64,000 nt of DNA. Source: Callorhinus ursinus. Its lineage: Eukaryota > Chordata > Mammalia > Carnivora > Otariidae. A model generated the notes under the pieces. That model was not told the origin of the DNA, did no database searches, and saw only the letters and a list, made by a program, of their open reading frames with translations. Positions 22,190 to 31,720 of the stretch are shown one piece after another. The translations under genes were made by a program, and so were the position numbers. The first letter of the stretch is position 1. Each line of letters begins with the position of its first letter. The DNA is taken from NCBI RefSeq assembly GCF_003265705.1, contig NW_020312848.1, positions 56,091,707 through 56,155,706 on the forward strand, in the 5' to 3' direction.

Positions 22190-24885
22190 TATCACGGGAC
22201 TGTTTTGAGTTTTAAATGCCATAAAATGCTTATGAATGTTACCTTTTATTAGGTATTATTGTATTAGAGTCTTTGATGTTATTGCCTTATCCTTACAATT
22301 GCATTGCATTTTCCCTAGACTTGGGAAGTTTACTCACCTTTGGCTACCAAACTAAATATTAAAGGTAATTTGTCCATTTAATAGTTTTTTATAGGAAAGT
22401 CTATGATGTGTTGGGAAGAGCTATTTAAAGACAGGACATTGGTGGTTCTGGGTTTTATGCTTACTTCACCTAATACCTGTGCTTAATCTCATTTCTCAGT
22501 GTCTTGCTTATTAAATACGATAATGTCGGTATCCATCTCTTTATTGAGATGTGGAATTCATACCTTTGTAGTGGTACCATATTTTAACTTATCTCAAGCT
22601 TTATATTTAAGGAGAATCTTTTAAATAGAAGTACTATTCCCCAATTTATCTGGTTTTATGTGTTTGTATTTTTGTTTGTTAGATTTTCTTAAAGTCACGC
22701 ATATCTGTAATTCTTTCTTTTAAAGTTTTATGATACTTTGATGTAGATGCTGCAGCAAGTTATGCGTTATTTAATCTCCATTTAATTCAGTTAAATGGCA
22801 TTTGATAAAGTCTTCTCGATTCTTAATGGGGTGCAAAGAATTATCACTATATAAGGAGGAATAATAAGGAAATAAAAGACCTATGAGTTTGCTTTTGGAT
22901 TTGTTTCCTTTAGGTTTTATACCAGCTTGTTTCAGAGATGTTTTTGTTGGCTCTCTAAGGGCAAGAGTCAGCATTCCCACTGCACCCAGTAATGTGTATC
23001 CGTATTATGAAAGACTTTTACTGTGTTGTTGCAGCATGCCTAGTTTTCCTTCAAGCTTTCACTAAGCAAAGACTCTGTGCCTACCTTTGATTCCATGCAG
23101 AGGATCGGAGAGAGTTGGGTTTTTTAGATATAAAGTACCTAGGTCTCTGAGTCCTTGGATCTTCATCTGCTGAGTAGTCACCAGCTGCACACCTGACTAT
23201 AGTCCATTTGTTTTTAATATGAAATTGACCTTTTCCAGGCTCTCTTGTTGAGGAAGTTGTAGTCTGCATAACACCAGCTGTGTGTGGTGTGAGAATGGAA
23301 CAATAAGTCAGGGATGCAGAGTATGCCTCGCCTTTGTTTCCTGAAATTGTGCATTGATTTCTTTTGTCAGTAGAAGATTTCAAATGAATGAAAATAACAT
23401 TTTCTATTTTTAGGGATTTTTTTGGGGGGGGGGAGACTTCTTTAAAAAGCAAATCATTCATCTGCAAATTCAAATTTTACTCAGTATATCCAGTTTGCTT
23501 AAAGTACATATATAGTAGAAATTTTAACTTTCCTTCAGTTTCATCATTTTCAAACCCTTTCACTTCACAGCAACTTGATTATTTAAAGCTGTTGTTTAGA
23601 CTTTTTCTTTTTAATACCTGAAATATCTCCATTTTAACCACTGCTGCCAGCATGAGAATAGCTTTTTCATAAATATTTTCAGAATTTTCTCTACTTGACA
23701 GTTTTAAGCAGGATAAAACTGGACTGTGTTTACTGAGTTAATTTTTTCTTTCCTTTGGTGTTGAATGTACTCTTAATTTGTAGCTTCAAAAAATTAGGAT
23801 TAGCTATGAGTAAATTCTTTGTAGAATAAACAATCCTCAAAGAATTTGCTAGTTTAGGATCTAATATGAACAACCAGATGATTGGGAATTTTTGAGATAC
23901 ATACAAAGAAATATATAGCCTCATCCTATATCATAAATCATTCTGGAGGTTTCTTAGGATATAAGCATTAAAAGCCCGAGATAGTGGTTTTTCTTTTTTT
24001 GACCTGGACTGCATTTGTGGAGGTCCCATGCTGAGAAGTAAAATAGTTACTTTCTGTTTAAGAAATCTTTCTGGGAATTGTTTATTATGGTTTGGGAAGC
24101 TCATTCCATACACGAAGGCTTGACTTTCCTGTGTTTTATTAGACCTCCTTACTCCCGAAGCACTAGAATTTCTGTTTTGCCTTTCATGCAGGGAACCACC
24201 TCCCTGTTAGTGAGTAGCACTCCGTGGCTGTCCCAGTCCCTGTGATCGATGACCGGTGTCAGCCCAAACGATGCAGCATATTTTATCATTTGTATTGTGT
24301 GGGGCCCCCCAAAATGTCATGTCTGGAATGAGGGACAGTGTACCATTTATCATGAATCAGTAGGATCTGGATAGGAAATTACTGGGTATTTTACTCCTTT
24401 TGCTGACTGGACTTTATCTTTTTTCTTTTGAAAATCTGTAGTAGAAATAAGGCTAAAGTAACAGCTGTGCTAGATTTTGTACTTAGTTTCCTTCCCAGAC
24501 ACTGTGAAAATGAGGTAATCATTTAAGCTGCCTTTTCCGAGAACCCTGTTGAAACAGAAAAAGGAAGTGGGGCCAGGAGCCTTTAGGTGGCAGTTATGTC
24601 TTTTCCTGGGGCAACCATCTATCGCATTCATACACTTTTGGGTTTGGATGCCCATTTTGTATTCTGAAACAGTGGTTGCCTAATAATAAAGTGCCCTGTA
24701 TCGGGTGGGAAAACCCCAGTTGCTTGACTGTTCCAGCCCAGTGTCCATTTAAAATCCTCTTCTACTGACAGGAATGGGTGATGATACTAGTGTCAGACCT
24801 GTTTTTCATGCCAGGCTTTAGCACTTCAGCCTACAGGCCTGTTAGACTCTTACAAAATTCAGCAGGTTGCTTCGTATGAAGTCTC
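22190..24885. other. Unique AT-rich DNA, nothing recognised
   Basis: A G9 run lies at about 23424. A 130-codon minus frame (23081-23473) lacks any family resemblance. GGGGCCCCCC occurs at about 24301. Confidence 0.5.
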
Positions 24886-25065
24886 TGCCTCCTCCGAAGC
24901 AGGTTGAAAGCTGTTGGTTGGCTCCAGGCACGCCGGCAGTACCAAGTGGAGAGAGCAGCCCGGCCCCGAACAGCGGCTGTGGAAGCTGCGTGGGCAGCCC
25001 AAGCGGTTGCCTGTGCCGTGCTTGCTGAGGCAGCCTTGTCCCAACGCTGGTATTTTATGCTGGTG
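24886..25065. other. GC-rich patch, several CpGs
   Basis: Against AT-rich flanks this stretch is GC-rich and holds about nine CpG sites (for example near 24931, 24960, 24967, 24974 and 24998). Frames of about 90-110 codons are open on both strands, mostly Ala/Arg-rich as expected from base composition. It could be a remnant of a CpG island, a regulatory element or a lost exon. No protein family was recognised. Confidence 0.35.
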
Positions 25066-26354
25066 ATTAGAAGAATTTGGCATTTGGGAGCAAGGTCCTG
25101 TGACCTTGTATTTTGTATGAAAATACACAGCATTGCCTTTTTATGTTACACCCTTACTGTACAGTACTACCACCAAAGCTTCCTGAGGAGAGCCAATCTT
25201 AAGATGAAGAGGCGAAGATTTTATGATGCCATTTAAACTGAGCAAGGCGCTCAGATGTCATGGATTAGAATGGGCAGAAAACAGAAAATCCTGTTGTAAA
25301 AGACTGATCCAGAATAGTTAATACTAGCTTCTGACCAGCACCTCTTGAGTTGACTGGACAGTCTCTTTCAAAATCAGGATGATCGAGTGCTATAATCTTT
25401 TCAAATTCTATTGGAGATGGAAGGAATATTTTATTCAATTTTCATTAAACTATTAAAATTATCTGTTACATATCAGCGTACTGTGTTGTACTTAAATATT
25501 TAAAAAAAAAATTGTTCTTATGTTCCCTGGGGGTTTTTACTGCTTCTGAATGTGAGAGGGAGAGATCACCTGAGACTTTTAATTATATGGCAAATAGCAT
25601 AACCTTGAATTTCATGAAATTATTTCTAGGTAGAGTTGACTCCAATATCTGAAATTAGAGTTGAGCTGATCACTGCCCAACATTTAAGTTTGTCAAGTTG
25701 ATGGTAAATGGTTGCTTTGGGAAATAATTTACTACAGTAGGCTTCTGGGGGACATTATATAGGAATGAGAATGACCCTAGACTGCACTGAAATAGTTATT
25801 TCAGATACTTGGGCTCTGTGTGTGGAGATTTTGAGGGGAGATATTTTTGATAAAAATATTTAGTGCCCTATGTTCTTTAAGGGGGGGGGGCAGTGGTAGG
25901 AGAGAAAAGCCTAGATTTTCTATCACTATAGCCTTAAGTGGAAAATACATGAGAGATGCTAGGTGCTGAGAAGGTAGATCTAATGTGATAACTTCTTCAT
26001 TGCTAATGATCATTCCTAAACTTGGAAAATAGTTCTAATATACTAACTAGAGGGGACCACAGCAGATGGTAGGGTTTGACAGTTGCTATTGCTGAAAAAG
26101 ACTTAACTCACTTTGGTTCCTGTATTAATCTTTGCTGGCCAGTTTTAATCCTCCTTATAAATAAGACTTTCCCCTAGTGAGTATTGATTGATACTTCATG
26201 ACATTTTTATTTTTCAAAGTTAGGGTGAGAGCTATTTTTAAAACATGAAACCATTTTAATTTTTTTACATCTGAAATAACATGTTTCCGTAACATACGAG
26301 AGTTCATTTTCACTGTAGACATTTTAAATAATACAAATGGTGAAAAAAGGGAGG
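25066..26354. other. Unique AT-rich DNA, nothing recognised
   Basis: A G10 run is at about 25881. No gene or confident repeat. Confidence 0.5.
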
Positions 26355-26553
26355 GAGAAGAAAAAGAAGGCTCTGAATTTTAGAGTCAGATAGACTTGGG
26401 ATTGAATCTTTGTTCTGCCTTTTACTGGGCAAGTAATCTTTGGTAAATTTGTAATCTTTCAGTTGAGGACAACACCTAGCCCATGCTGAAAGGGTATATG
26501 TAAATGGCTTAAAACAGTGCTCCACATATACTAAGTGTTGAATGGGTTGTTAT
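26355..26553 (+). repeat. MIR SINE fragment
   Basis: GAGTCAGATAGACTTGGGAT, then TGAATCTTTGTTCTGCC, and the distal AAACAGTGCTCCACATATAC keep the MIR order. Confidence 0.8.
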
Positions 26554-26568
26554 ACAAGTATAGATACA

Positions 26569-26764
26569 GGGCGCCTGGGTGGCTCAGTTGGTTAAGCGAC
26601 TGCCTTCGGCTCAGGTCATGATCCTGGAGTCCCAGGATCGAGTCCCATATCGGGCTCCCTGCTCAGCAGGGAGTCTGCTTCTCCCTCTGACCCCTCCCCC
26701 CTCGTGCTCTCTCTCTCTCTCATTCTCCCTCTCAAAAAAATAAAATCTTTAAAAAAAAAAAAAA
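26569..26764 (+). mobile_element. Can-SINE, sense
   Basis: The full SINE starts GGGCGCCTGGGTGGCTCAGT. The target duplication ACAAGTATAGATAC (26554-26567) recurs with one change at about 26765-26778. Confidence 0.95.
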
Positions 26765-26864
26765 ACAAGTACAGATACAAATCGGCATGTATTGATTGAG
26801 CATTTACAGGGCAGTGTACTGAGAGATTTATACTATACAGAGATGCACAGATATATATAAAGGG

Positions 26865-26865
<1 letters not shown>

Positions 26866-26908
<43 letters not shown>
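26866..26908 (+). repeat. (GT)n microsatellite, about 21 units
   Basis: An uninterrupted GT run of about 43 bases. Confidence 0.95.
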
Positions 26909-26913
<5 letters not shown>

Positions 26914-27104
26914 CTAGTGAACATTTCCAACTGTCTTTAGAGCATACGTCTTTAATAAGATCTCAAATCCTTCCACTTAGTGATAACTTCTCTTACCTGT
27001 TTTAACATAAAGTAGTCTTTGAGTATACATATAAAAGGATGTCATTTTGTAGATACTACTTTGCAGTCGGCTTTTTTCTTAACAGTATTTTATTTTGCCA
27101 CAGT

Positions 27105-27187
27105 GTTTTTTTAGGATTTATTTATTTGTTTGAGAAGAGAGAAAAAGAGAGAATGTACATGCACAAGCAGGGGGAGGGGCAAAGGGA

Positions 27188-27235
<48 letters not shown>

Positions 27236-27266
27236 CTTCAAGCAGACTCCCCTCTGAGCTGGGAAT
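27105..27266 (-). mobile_element. Partial Can-SINE with expanded GA run, antisense
   Basis: AGGATTTATTTATTTGTTTG, then a GA-rich part, AATCTTCAAGCAGACTCCCC and TCTGAGCTGGGA. The tRNA-derived head is missing. The GA stretch (about 27190-27232) has grown into a microsatellite. Confidence 0.8.
27190..27232 (+). repeat. (GA)n microsatellite within SINE
   Basis: A GA run of about 43 bases that arose inside the SINE's own purine-rich segment. Confidence 0.9.
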
Positions 27267-27810
27267 TGGTATATATTTAAATGTATCTTTGTGTAAATTC
27301 AGAAGTTATAAGGTTATGAAAGAATGCAGTAATATTCACTTTCTCTCTTTTGTATAAGAGAAAGAGCTTTTGATTTTATTTTCAAAAATTAATATTTTTT
27401 GTGTGTGTAAAAGGTGACTGAAATGAATCTCTCCTCCCTATTCAGCACCTGTGGAGATGCCAGGGGGTGGTTGGGACCTTTGGTTAGGCTGTGATCCTGG
27501 TGAGTCGGGCTTGAGTTCAGTTTGGGCCAGTTGGCCCTCCTCTTTATAGTCACGGACCACACTGCTTGGCCCCACAAATCGTCCTGCAAAGTTCGGACAG
27601 TGGTCATAAGGGAAAGAATCTGCCATGGGAGCTAGAAGAACCCAAGAAGTCTTATCAGTAACATGTTTGCACATGGAAACCAGGTCATTTTAAGAACTTC
27701 ACACATGGTCAGTTGGTGGGTAAGTACATATTTACTCTGCACAGAAAATCCCCTCTCTGCATAGGCATACTTAAACTGAACAGGTTGCATCGTCTCCAGG
27801 GAATGGTTGT
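27267..27810. other. Unique DNA, nothing recognised
   Basis: Two minus frames of 72 and 78 codons overlap near 27389-27674 but show no family resemblance. Confidence 0.45.
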
Positions 27811-27825
27811 AGGTAACTTTATTTT

Positions 27826-28033
27826 ATTTTATTTATTTATTTTTTTAAAGATTTTATTTATTTATTTGAGAGAGAGAGAATGAGAGATAGAGAGCATGAG
27901 AGGGAAGAGGGTCAGAGGGAGAAGCAGACTCCCTGCTCAGCAGGGAGCCCGATGTGGGACTCGATTCCGGGACTCCAGGATCATGACCTGAGCCGAAGGC
28001 AGTCGCTTAACCAACTGAGCCACCTAGGCGTCC
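27826..28033 (-). mobile_element. Can-SINE, antisense, abutting BRK1 retrocopy
   Basis: A full SINE in reverse. Its 15-bp target duplication AGGTAACTTTATTTT lies at 27811-27825 and 28034-28048. The minus-strand nick site reads TT|AAAATAAA, a good L1 endonuclease target. The BRK1 copy inserted at the next base. Confidence 0.95.
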
Positions 28034-28047
28034 AGGTAACTTTATTT

Positions 28048-28063
28048 TAAAGATTAGAATCTT
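28048..28063. repeat. Left target-site duplication of BRK1 retrocopy
   Basis: TAAAGATTAGAATCTT at 28048-28063 is repeated exactly at 28950-28965. It directly follows the right target duplication of the neighbouring SINE (28034-28048), so the two insertions are back to back. Confidence 0.9.
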
Positions 28064-28089
28064 TTTTTTTTTTTTTTAAAGTTGAGGAG

Positions 28090-28095
28090 TTTATT
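28090..28095 (-). promoter_or_regulatory. Polyadenylation signal AATAAA of BRK1 retrocopy
   Basis: TTTATT on the plus strand reads AATAAA on the minus strand. It lies about 12 bases before the start of the A tract at 28077, a normal spacing, so the copied mRNA was polyadenylated here. Confidence 0.85.
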
Positions 28096-28702
28096 AGGGA
28101 AATATGAGAGGCAAATACACCCCAAGTGACAAAAAGAAAATTCTGAAAATGTCCCGTCAAGCGAAGTGGGGGCCTGGCCTTGACTTCCCCAAAAGGACAA
28201 GAAACTGGTGGGTTAGGAACAACATTCTCTGGTGGCCACCTTGCCAGGGCGTAAGTGTCTCAGCCAGGACTGCCTCCCATCCCCCACCAAAGGTGGAAAG
28301 GAGACACAAGACTGTTTATAGAATCAACGCAGAGGCAATGAGAACTGTAAGGAAAGTCAGAGAGAGAGAGAGAAAGAAAGGTGGGGAGGACCTTGACAAA
28401 GAGTCCCAGGCATTTGGCTCGGAGCGCCTCAAATACACTGACGAACAGTTCTACAAAATGTTACTTAAAAAGATAAAATGCCTAATGTTGGTTCCAAGAG
28501 CTCTCCTGGACGTCTTCCCACATGCCACATCACACACTGATGTACACAGCGGAGCCCAAAGGCCACGCTTTTGGAAAAAAGAAAAACAAGAATAAGCCCT
28601 GTTGCTCTTTAAGGACAGAGGAAGGAGCTGAGGCTGCTGGGGCCTTTCCCACGTTGGCCTGTATTCCGTAAAGCAACTTCCCAGCAGCAGCATGGTGTAG
28701 TT

Positions 28703-28930
28703 CTAGGTGAGGGTCTCACCTTTTGTCACCCGTGCTTCAATGTACTCTATTTTCCGTTCGAGGGCTGTCAGTTTCTCATTTAGTGTTGCAAGTCTTGAAT
28801 GACAAGACATATCAAACGAGTTGAGAAAGTCCGCGATTTTCTTGATGCTGCTGGTGATGACTTCTATGTATTCCCGGTTCACCCAGTCCTGGTGAATCTC
28901 CCGCTGCACTGGATCCTCTTGACCCGCCAT
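28703..28930 (-). CDS. BRK1: Intact BRK1-like ORF: WAVE complex subunit, 75 aa
   Basis: The frame starts at ATG 28928-28930 (protein begins [12 protein letters not shown]) and ends with TAG at 28703-28705, giving 75 residues, the normal BRK1 length. A GTG three codons upstream could extend the frame but is not the family start. BRK1 is the smallest subunit of the WAVE regulatory complex, which controls Arp2/3-driven actin assembly; it is a single alpha-helical coiled-coil protein that packs with WAVE and ABI. The helical core, with a coiled-coil-like stretch around residues 46-68 ([14 protein letters not shown]), is preserved. Compared with mammalian BRK1 as I remember it, residues 17 (V for A), 24 (V for I), 44 (H for R) and 60 (K for R) differ. 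Codons 17 (GTG) and 44 (CAT) fit CpG decay of GCG and CGT. The frame could encode a near-normal protein if expressed; expression is unproven. Confidence 0.85.
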   Translation of the reverse strand: MAGQEDPVQREIHQDWVNREYIEVITSSIKKIADFLNSFDMSCHSRLATLNEKLTALERKIEYIEARVTKGETLT

Positions 28931-28949
28931 TGCTGCCACCTGACGAGGA

Positions 28950-28965
28950 TAAAGATTAGAATCTT
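28950..28965. repeat. Right target-site duplication of BRK1 retrocopy
   Basis: This is the second copy of the 16-bp duplication TAAAGATTAGAATCTT. It marks the 5' end of the retrocopied mRNA. Confidence 0.9.
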
Positions 28966-29850
28966 AATCTACTGATCCAATTCATTTCTTTCCAAGTGGG
29001 TCTGGGTTTGTCACTATGGAGTGCTGATAGGTACCAGTTACCTTTTGGGAAACCATCACTGGTAGAAAATGTTGCTGATATATATAGACTTTCATATTTG
29101 CATTTAATAGAGCTTATGCAGTAAGATAGTTGTCAAAAGGATCTACAATTAACTGAATTAATCCAGTGTGTTGAAGAATATTTTTCTCTAGTTTCATTCT
29201 ATAAATTTACTTCATGGAATTATACACACAAACCTTCTTATTATTCATCTTTTTTTCCTCTTCTCTTCTTCTTTCCTCCCTCCACCATCTACTCCCTTTT
29301 CTCTGGATTGAGGCAGAGTTATCTTCCATAGAAGATGCTTTCTGGAATATTCAGCGAATTCTCTGGGGAAGTCTTCAGAGGCTTCACTAGTGAGCAAGGA
29401 AGCCTGGGTGATGTGTGTATAGATGTATTCGTTGATTTTCATTTGAAGGGCTTAGAAATGTGTCATCCTGAAATAAAGGATTGAATTTCTACTGCATATT
29501 CATTTATTTCTACATTGAGGATGAATGTAATTTTAATAGGTGAGGAAACAGGTTATTCATTGCAGATTCTGCTATTGCTGGAGTGTTCAGCTTTTTTCCT
29601 CCAGTGAAGCTTAGAGATGTTTATGTGCCAAGGATTCATGTTACAGTCACTAAATCTGCCAGAGCTGTAGAACAGTAGTATGGATACTTTAAAAGAATTA
29701 ATATTAGCGAAAAATGAAGGTCTGCAAAACATTTGCTGCTGGGAAAATTTGATTAATGCTTGGTGCTAGCCAGAATGTTCTCTTTTCCATACAGTTTCAT
29801 ATACATTGTTTCTCATTGCATCATTACTTTCTCCCCATGAAATCGTCTTT
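28966..29850. other. Unique AT-rich DNA upstream of BRK1 retrocopy
   Basis: This is the 5' flank of the minus-strand retrocopy. It is AT-rich with a CT-rich run at about 29250-29305. No CpG island or TATA-plus-initiator arrangement was obvious near the copy. Confidence 0.5.
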
Positions 29851-29869
29851 TAAAAAGATCCTTTTTCTA

Positions 29870-30068
29870 TTTTTTATTTATTTATTTATTTATTTATTTA
29901 ATTTATTTAAGAGAATGAGAGACAGAGAGCATGAGAGGGAAGAGGGTCAGAAGGAGAAGCAGACTCCCTGCTGAGCAGGGAGCCCAATGCGGGACTCGAT
30001 CCCAGGACTTCAGGATCATGACCTGAGCCGAAGGCAGTTGCTTAACCAACTGAGCCACCCAGGCACCC
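29870..30068 (-). mobile_element. Can-SINE, antisense
   Basis: A full SINE in reverse with a long TTTA repeat. The duplication AAAAAGATC(C/T)TTTTTCT flanks it at about 29853-29868 and 30069-30084. Confidence 0.95.
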
Positions 30069-30235
30069 AAAAAGATCTTTTTTCTCATATATAAATGCTC
30101 CTTCTGTCTGCATGCATACATATGTTCCCATTTTCCTAAAATAGCTGGGTAGACTATTTCAGCAGAGCATCTTTGCCTTAAAGAAAAATAAGAAAATCAC
30201 TTTCCTTAAACTGCATGCCCTTGACTGTGGTAATA

Positions 30236-30790
30236 AGCAGAATAATGATCTCTAAAGATGTCCATGTCCTAATTTCTAGAACCTGTAGATATATTACTTT
30301 AAATGGCAATGGGAAATTAAGGTATTAGATGGGATTGAGGTTGTGAATAAGGTGACTTTAAAATACAGAGATTATCCTGGATTATCTAGGTGGCCACGGT
30401 GTAATCACAATGGTCCTTAAATGTGGAAGAGGGAGGGGGTGCCTGGGAGGCTCAGTTGGTTAAGTGTCTGACTCTTGATTTCAGCTCAGGTCATGATCTC
30501 AGGGTTGTGAAATCAAGCCCCATGTTGGGCTTTGCGTTGAGCGTGGAGCCTGCTTAAGACTCTCTCTCCCACTCCATCTTCCCCCCCTCCCCTGCTCGTG
30601 CTCACACACTATTCTATCTAATAAAATAAAAAAAAAATGTGGAAGAGGAAGGCAGAAGAGGCCAGAATAATGTGATATGAGAACAACCCCACCTGCTGTT
30701 GCTGGCTTTGTAGATGGAGGAAGACGGCTGTGAGCCAAGGAATGTGGGTGGCCATATGTAACCTTTCAGAAATAATCTTGCATAATAAAT
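30236..30790 (+). mobile_element. MLT1-like ancient LTR, split by SINE
   Basis: GATCTCTAAAGATGTCCATG, then TCCTAATTTCTAGAACCTG, then GATTATCCTGGATTATCTAG and GTAATCACAATGGTCC follow an abundant MaLR/MLT-type repeat. The SINE at 30433-30636 interrupts it at the GTGGAAGAGG segment. The exact subfamily is uncertain. Confidence 0.65.
30433..30636 (+). mobile_element. Can-SINE, sense, older variant
   Basis: Starts GGGGGTGCCTGGGAGGCTCA and ends with AATAAAATAAA and an A run. Target duplication ATGTGGAAGAGG lies on both sides (about 30420-30431 and 30638-30648). Confidence 0.9.
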
Positions 30791-30799
30791 GCATGTATA

Positions 30800-31034
30800 T
30801 ACTTTCTCTTCCTTTTATTTTACATAAATGGGAGCCTTTTATCCATAGTTTTATATTCCTTGAGTTATTGCTTTTTTAATCAGTGTTGAAAAAAGATGTA
30901 GAGACTTTCCATTTACATTGATTGCATTCTTTTTAAAAAAAAGTGTTTAAAAAAAATTCCCTTAAATGACTGTACCGCATTTTAAACAGTCCTCTGTTGA
31001 TGGGCTATTAAGTTGTCTTTAGGTTTGGGTATTG
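30800..31034. repeat. Ancient repeat-like stretch, family not assigned
   Basis: TGACTGTACCGCATTTTAAA, then CAGTCCTCTGTTGATGGGCT, resembles the 'last-exon-like' text common to old L1/DNA repeats. I cannot name it. Confidence 0.4.
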
Positions 31035-31405
31035 TAAGTTGTCTTAATCCATTTGGGTTGCTGTATTAAAATACCATAGACCTGGGTTGCTTATAAACAA
31101 CAGAAATTTGTTTCTCGCAGTTCTCGAGGCTGCAGAGTCCAAGATCAAGGCACTAGCATGGTTGGATTCTGGTGAGGACTGGCTTCCTGGTTCATAGATG
31201 CCATCTTTTTGCCATGTCCTCACATGGCAGAAGGGCAAGGGAGCTCTTTGGGGTCTATTATATAAGGGCATTAATCTTCATGAGGGTTCTGCCCTCATCA
31301 ACTAGTCCCTTCCCAAAGGCCCTGCCTCCAAATACCATAATCTTGGGCATTAGGATTCAACGTTACAAATTTGCTAGGGGGGAAGCCAACGTTCAGTTTA
31401 TAGCA
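31035..31405 (-). mobile_element. MLT1-type MaLR LTR, antisense
   Basis: The order GGGTTGCTGTATTAAAATAC, AACAGAAATTTGTTTCTCGC, CCATGTCCTCACATGGCAGA, CCTGCCTCCAAATACC, then CAACGTTCAGTTTATAGCA is the reverse complement of an MLT1-like LTR. No internal retroviral sequence is present, so it is a solo LTR. Confidence 0.8.
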
Positions 31406-31484
31406 CAAGTCATCGTGAGTATGCACAAGTATATTTGCAACATAATTTGCCCAAAGTGGTATGGACGGATAAGTTCATGAATTT

Positions 31485-31702
31485 ATTTATTTATTTATTT
31501 ATTTATTTTTTTAAGATTTTATTTATTCATTTGAGACACAGAGATACAGAGAGAGAGCATGAGCAGGGAGAGGGGCAGAGGCAGAAGGAGAAGCAGGCTC
31601 CCCGCTGAGCCAGGAGCCCGATGTGGGGCTCGATCCCAGGACCCTGGGATCATGACCTGAGCCGAAGGCAGATGCTTAACCATCTGAGCCACCCAGGCGC
31701 CC
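31485..31702 (-). mobile_element. Can-SINE, antisense
   Basis: A full SINE in reverse. The 18-bp target duplication GGATAAGTTCATGAATTT is at 31467-31484 and 31703-31720, without mismatch, which suggests it is fairly young. Confidence 0.95.
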
Positions 31703-31720
31703 GGATAAGTTCATGAATTT

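Larger units (their letters stand above)
28062..28949 (-). pseudogene. BRK1: Processed retrocopy of BRK1 (HSPC300), ORF intact
   Basis: This is an intronless copy of the BRK1 mRNA inserted on the minus strand. In transcript order it shows a short 5' UTR of about 19 bases, the complete 75-codon frame, about 620 bases of 3' UTR, an AATAAA signal and a poly(A) tract (seen as T16 at 28062-28077). A 16-bp direct repeat flanks it (28048-28063 and 28950-28965), the hallmark of L1-mediated retroposition. The minus-strand nick site at 28965/28966 reads TT|AAGA, close to the L1 endonuclease consensus. No frameshift or premature stop is visible. Whether it is transcribed cannot be seen. It lacks the parent gene's introns and probably most of its promoter. 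Identification as BRK1 is very secure; classification as pseudogene rather than retrogene is open because the frame is intact. Confidence 0.95.

Noticed and set aside
23081..23473. 130-codon minus-strand frame
   Set aside because: No recognisable domain, and it crosses a G-run region; no supporting splice or transcript signals.
26569..26640. tRNA-like A and B box text
   Set aside because: It is the tRNA-derived head of a Can-SINE (as in every other copy here), not a functional tRNA gene.
28104..28595. 163-codon plus-strand open frame, the longest in the window
   Set aside because: It is antisense to the 3' UTR of the BRK1 retrocopy and has no independent gene evidence.
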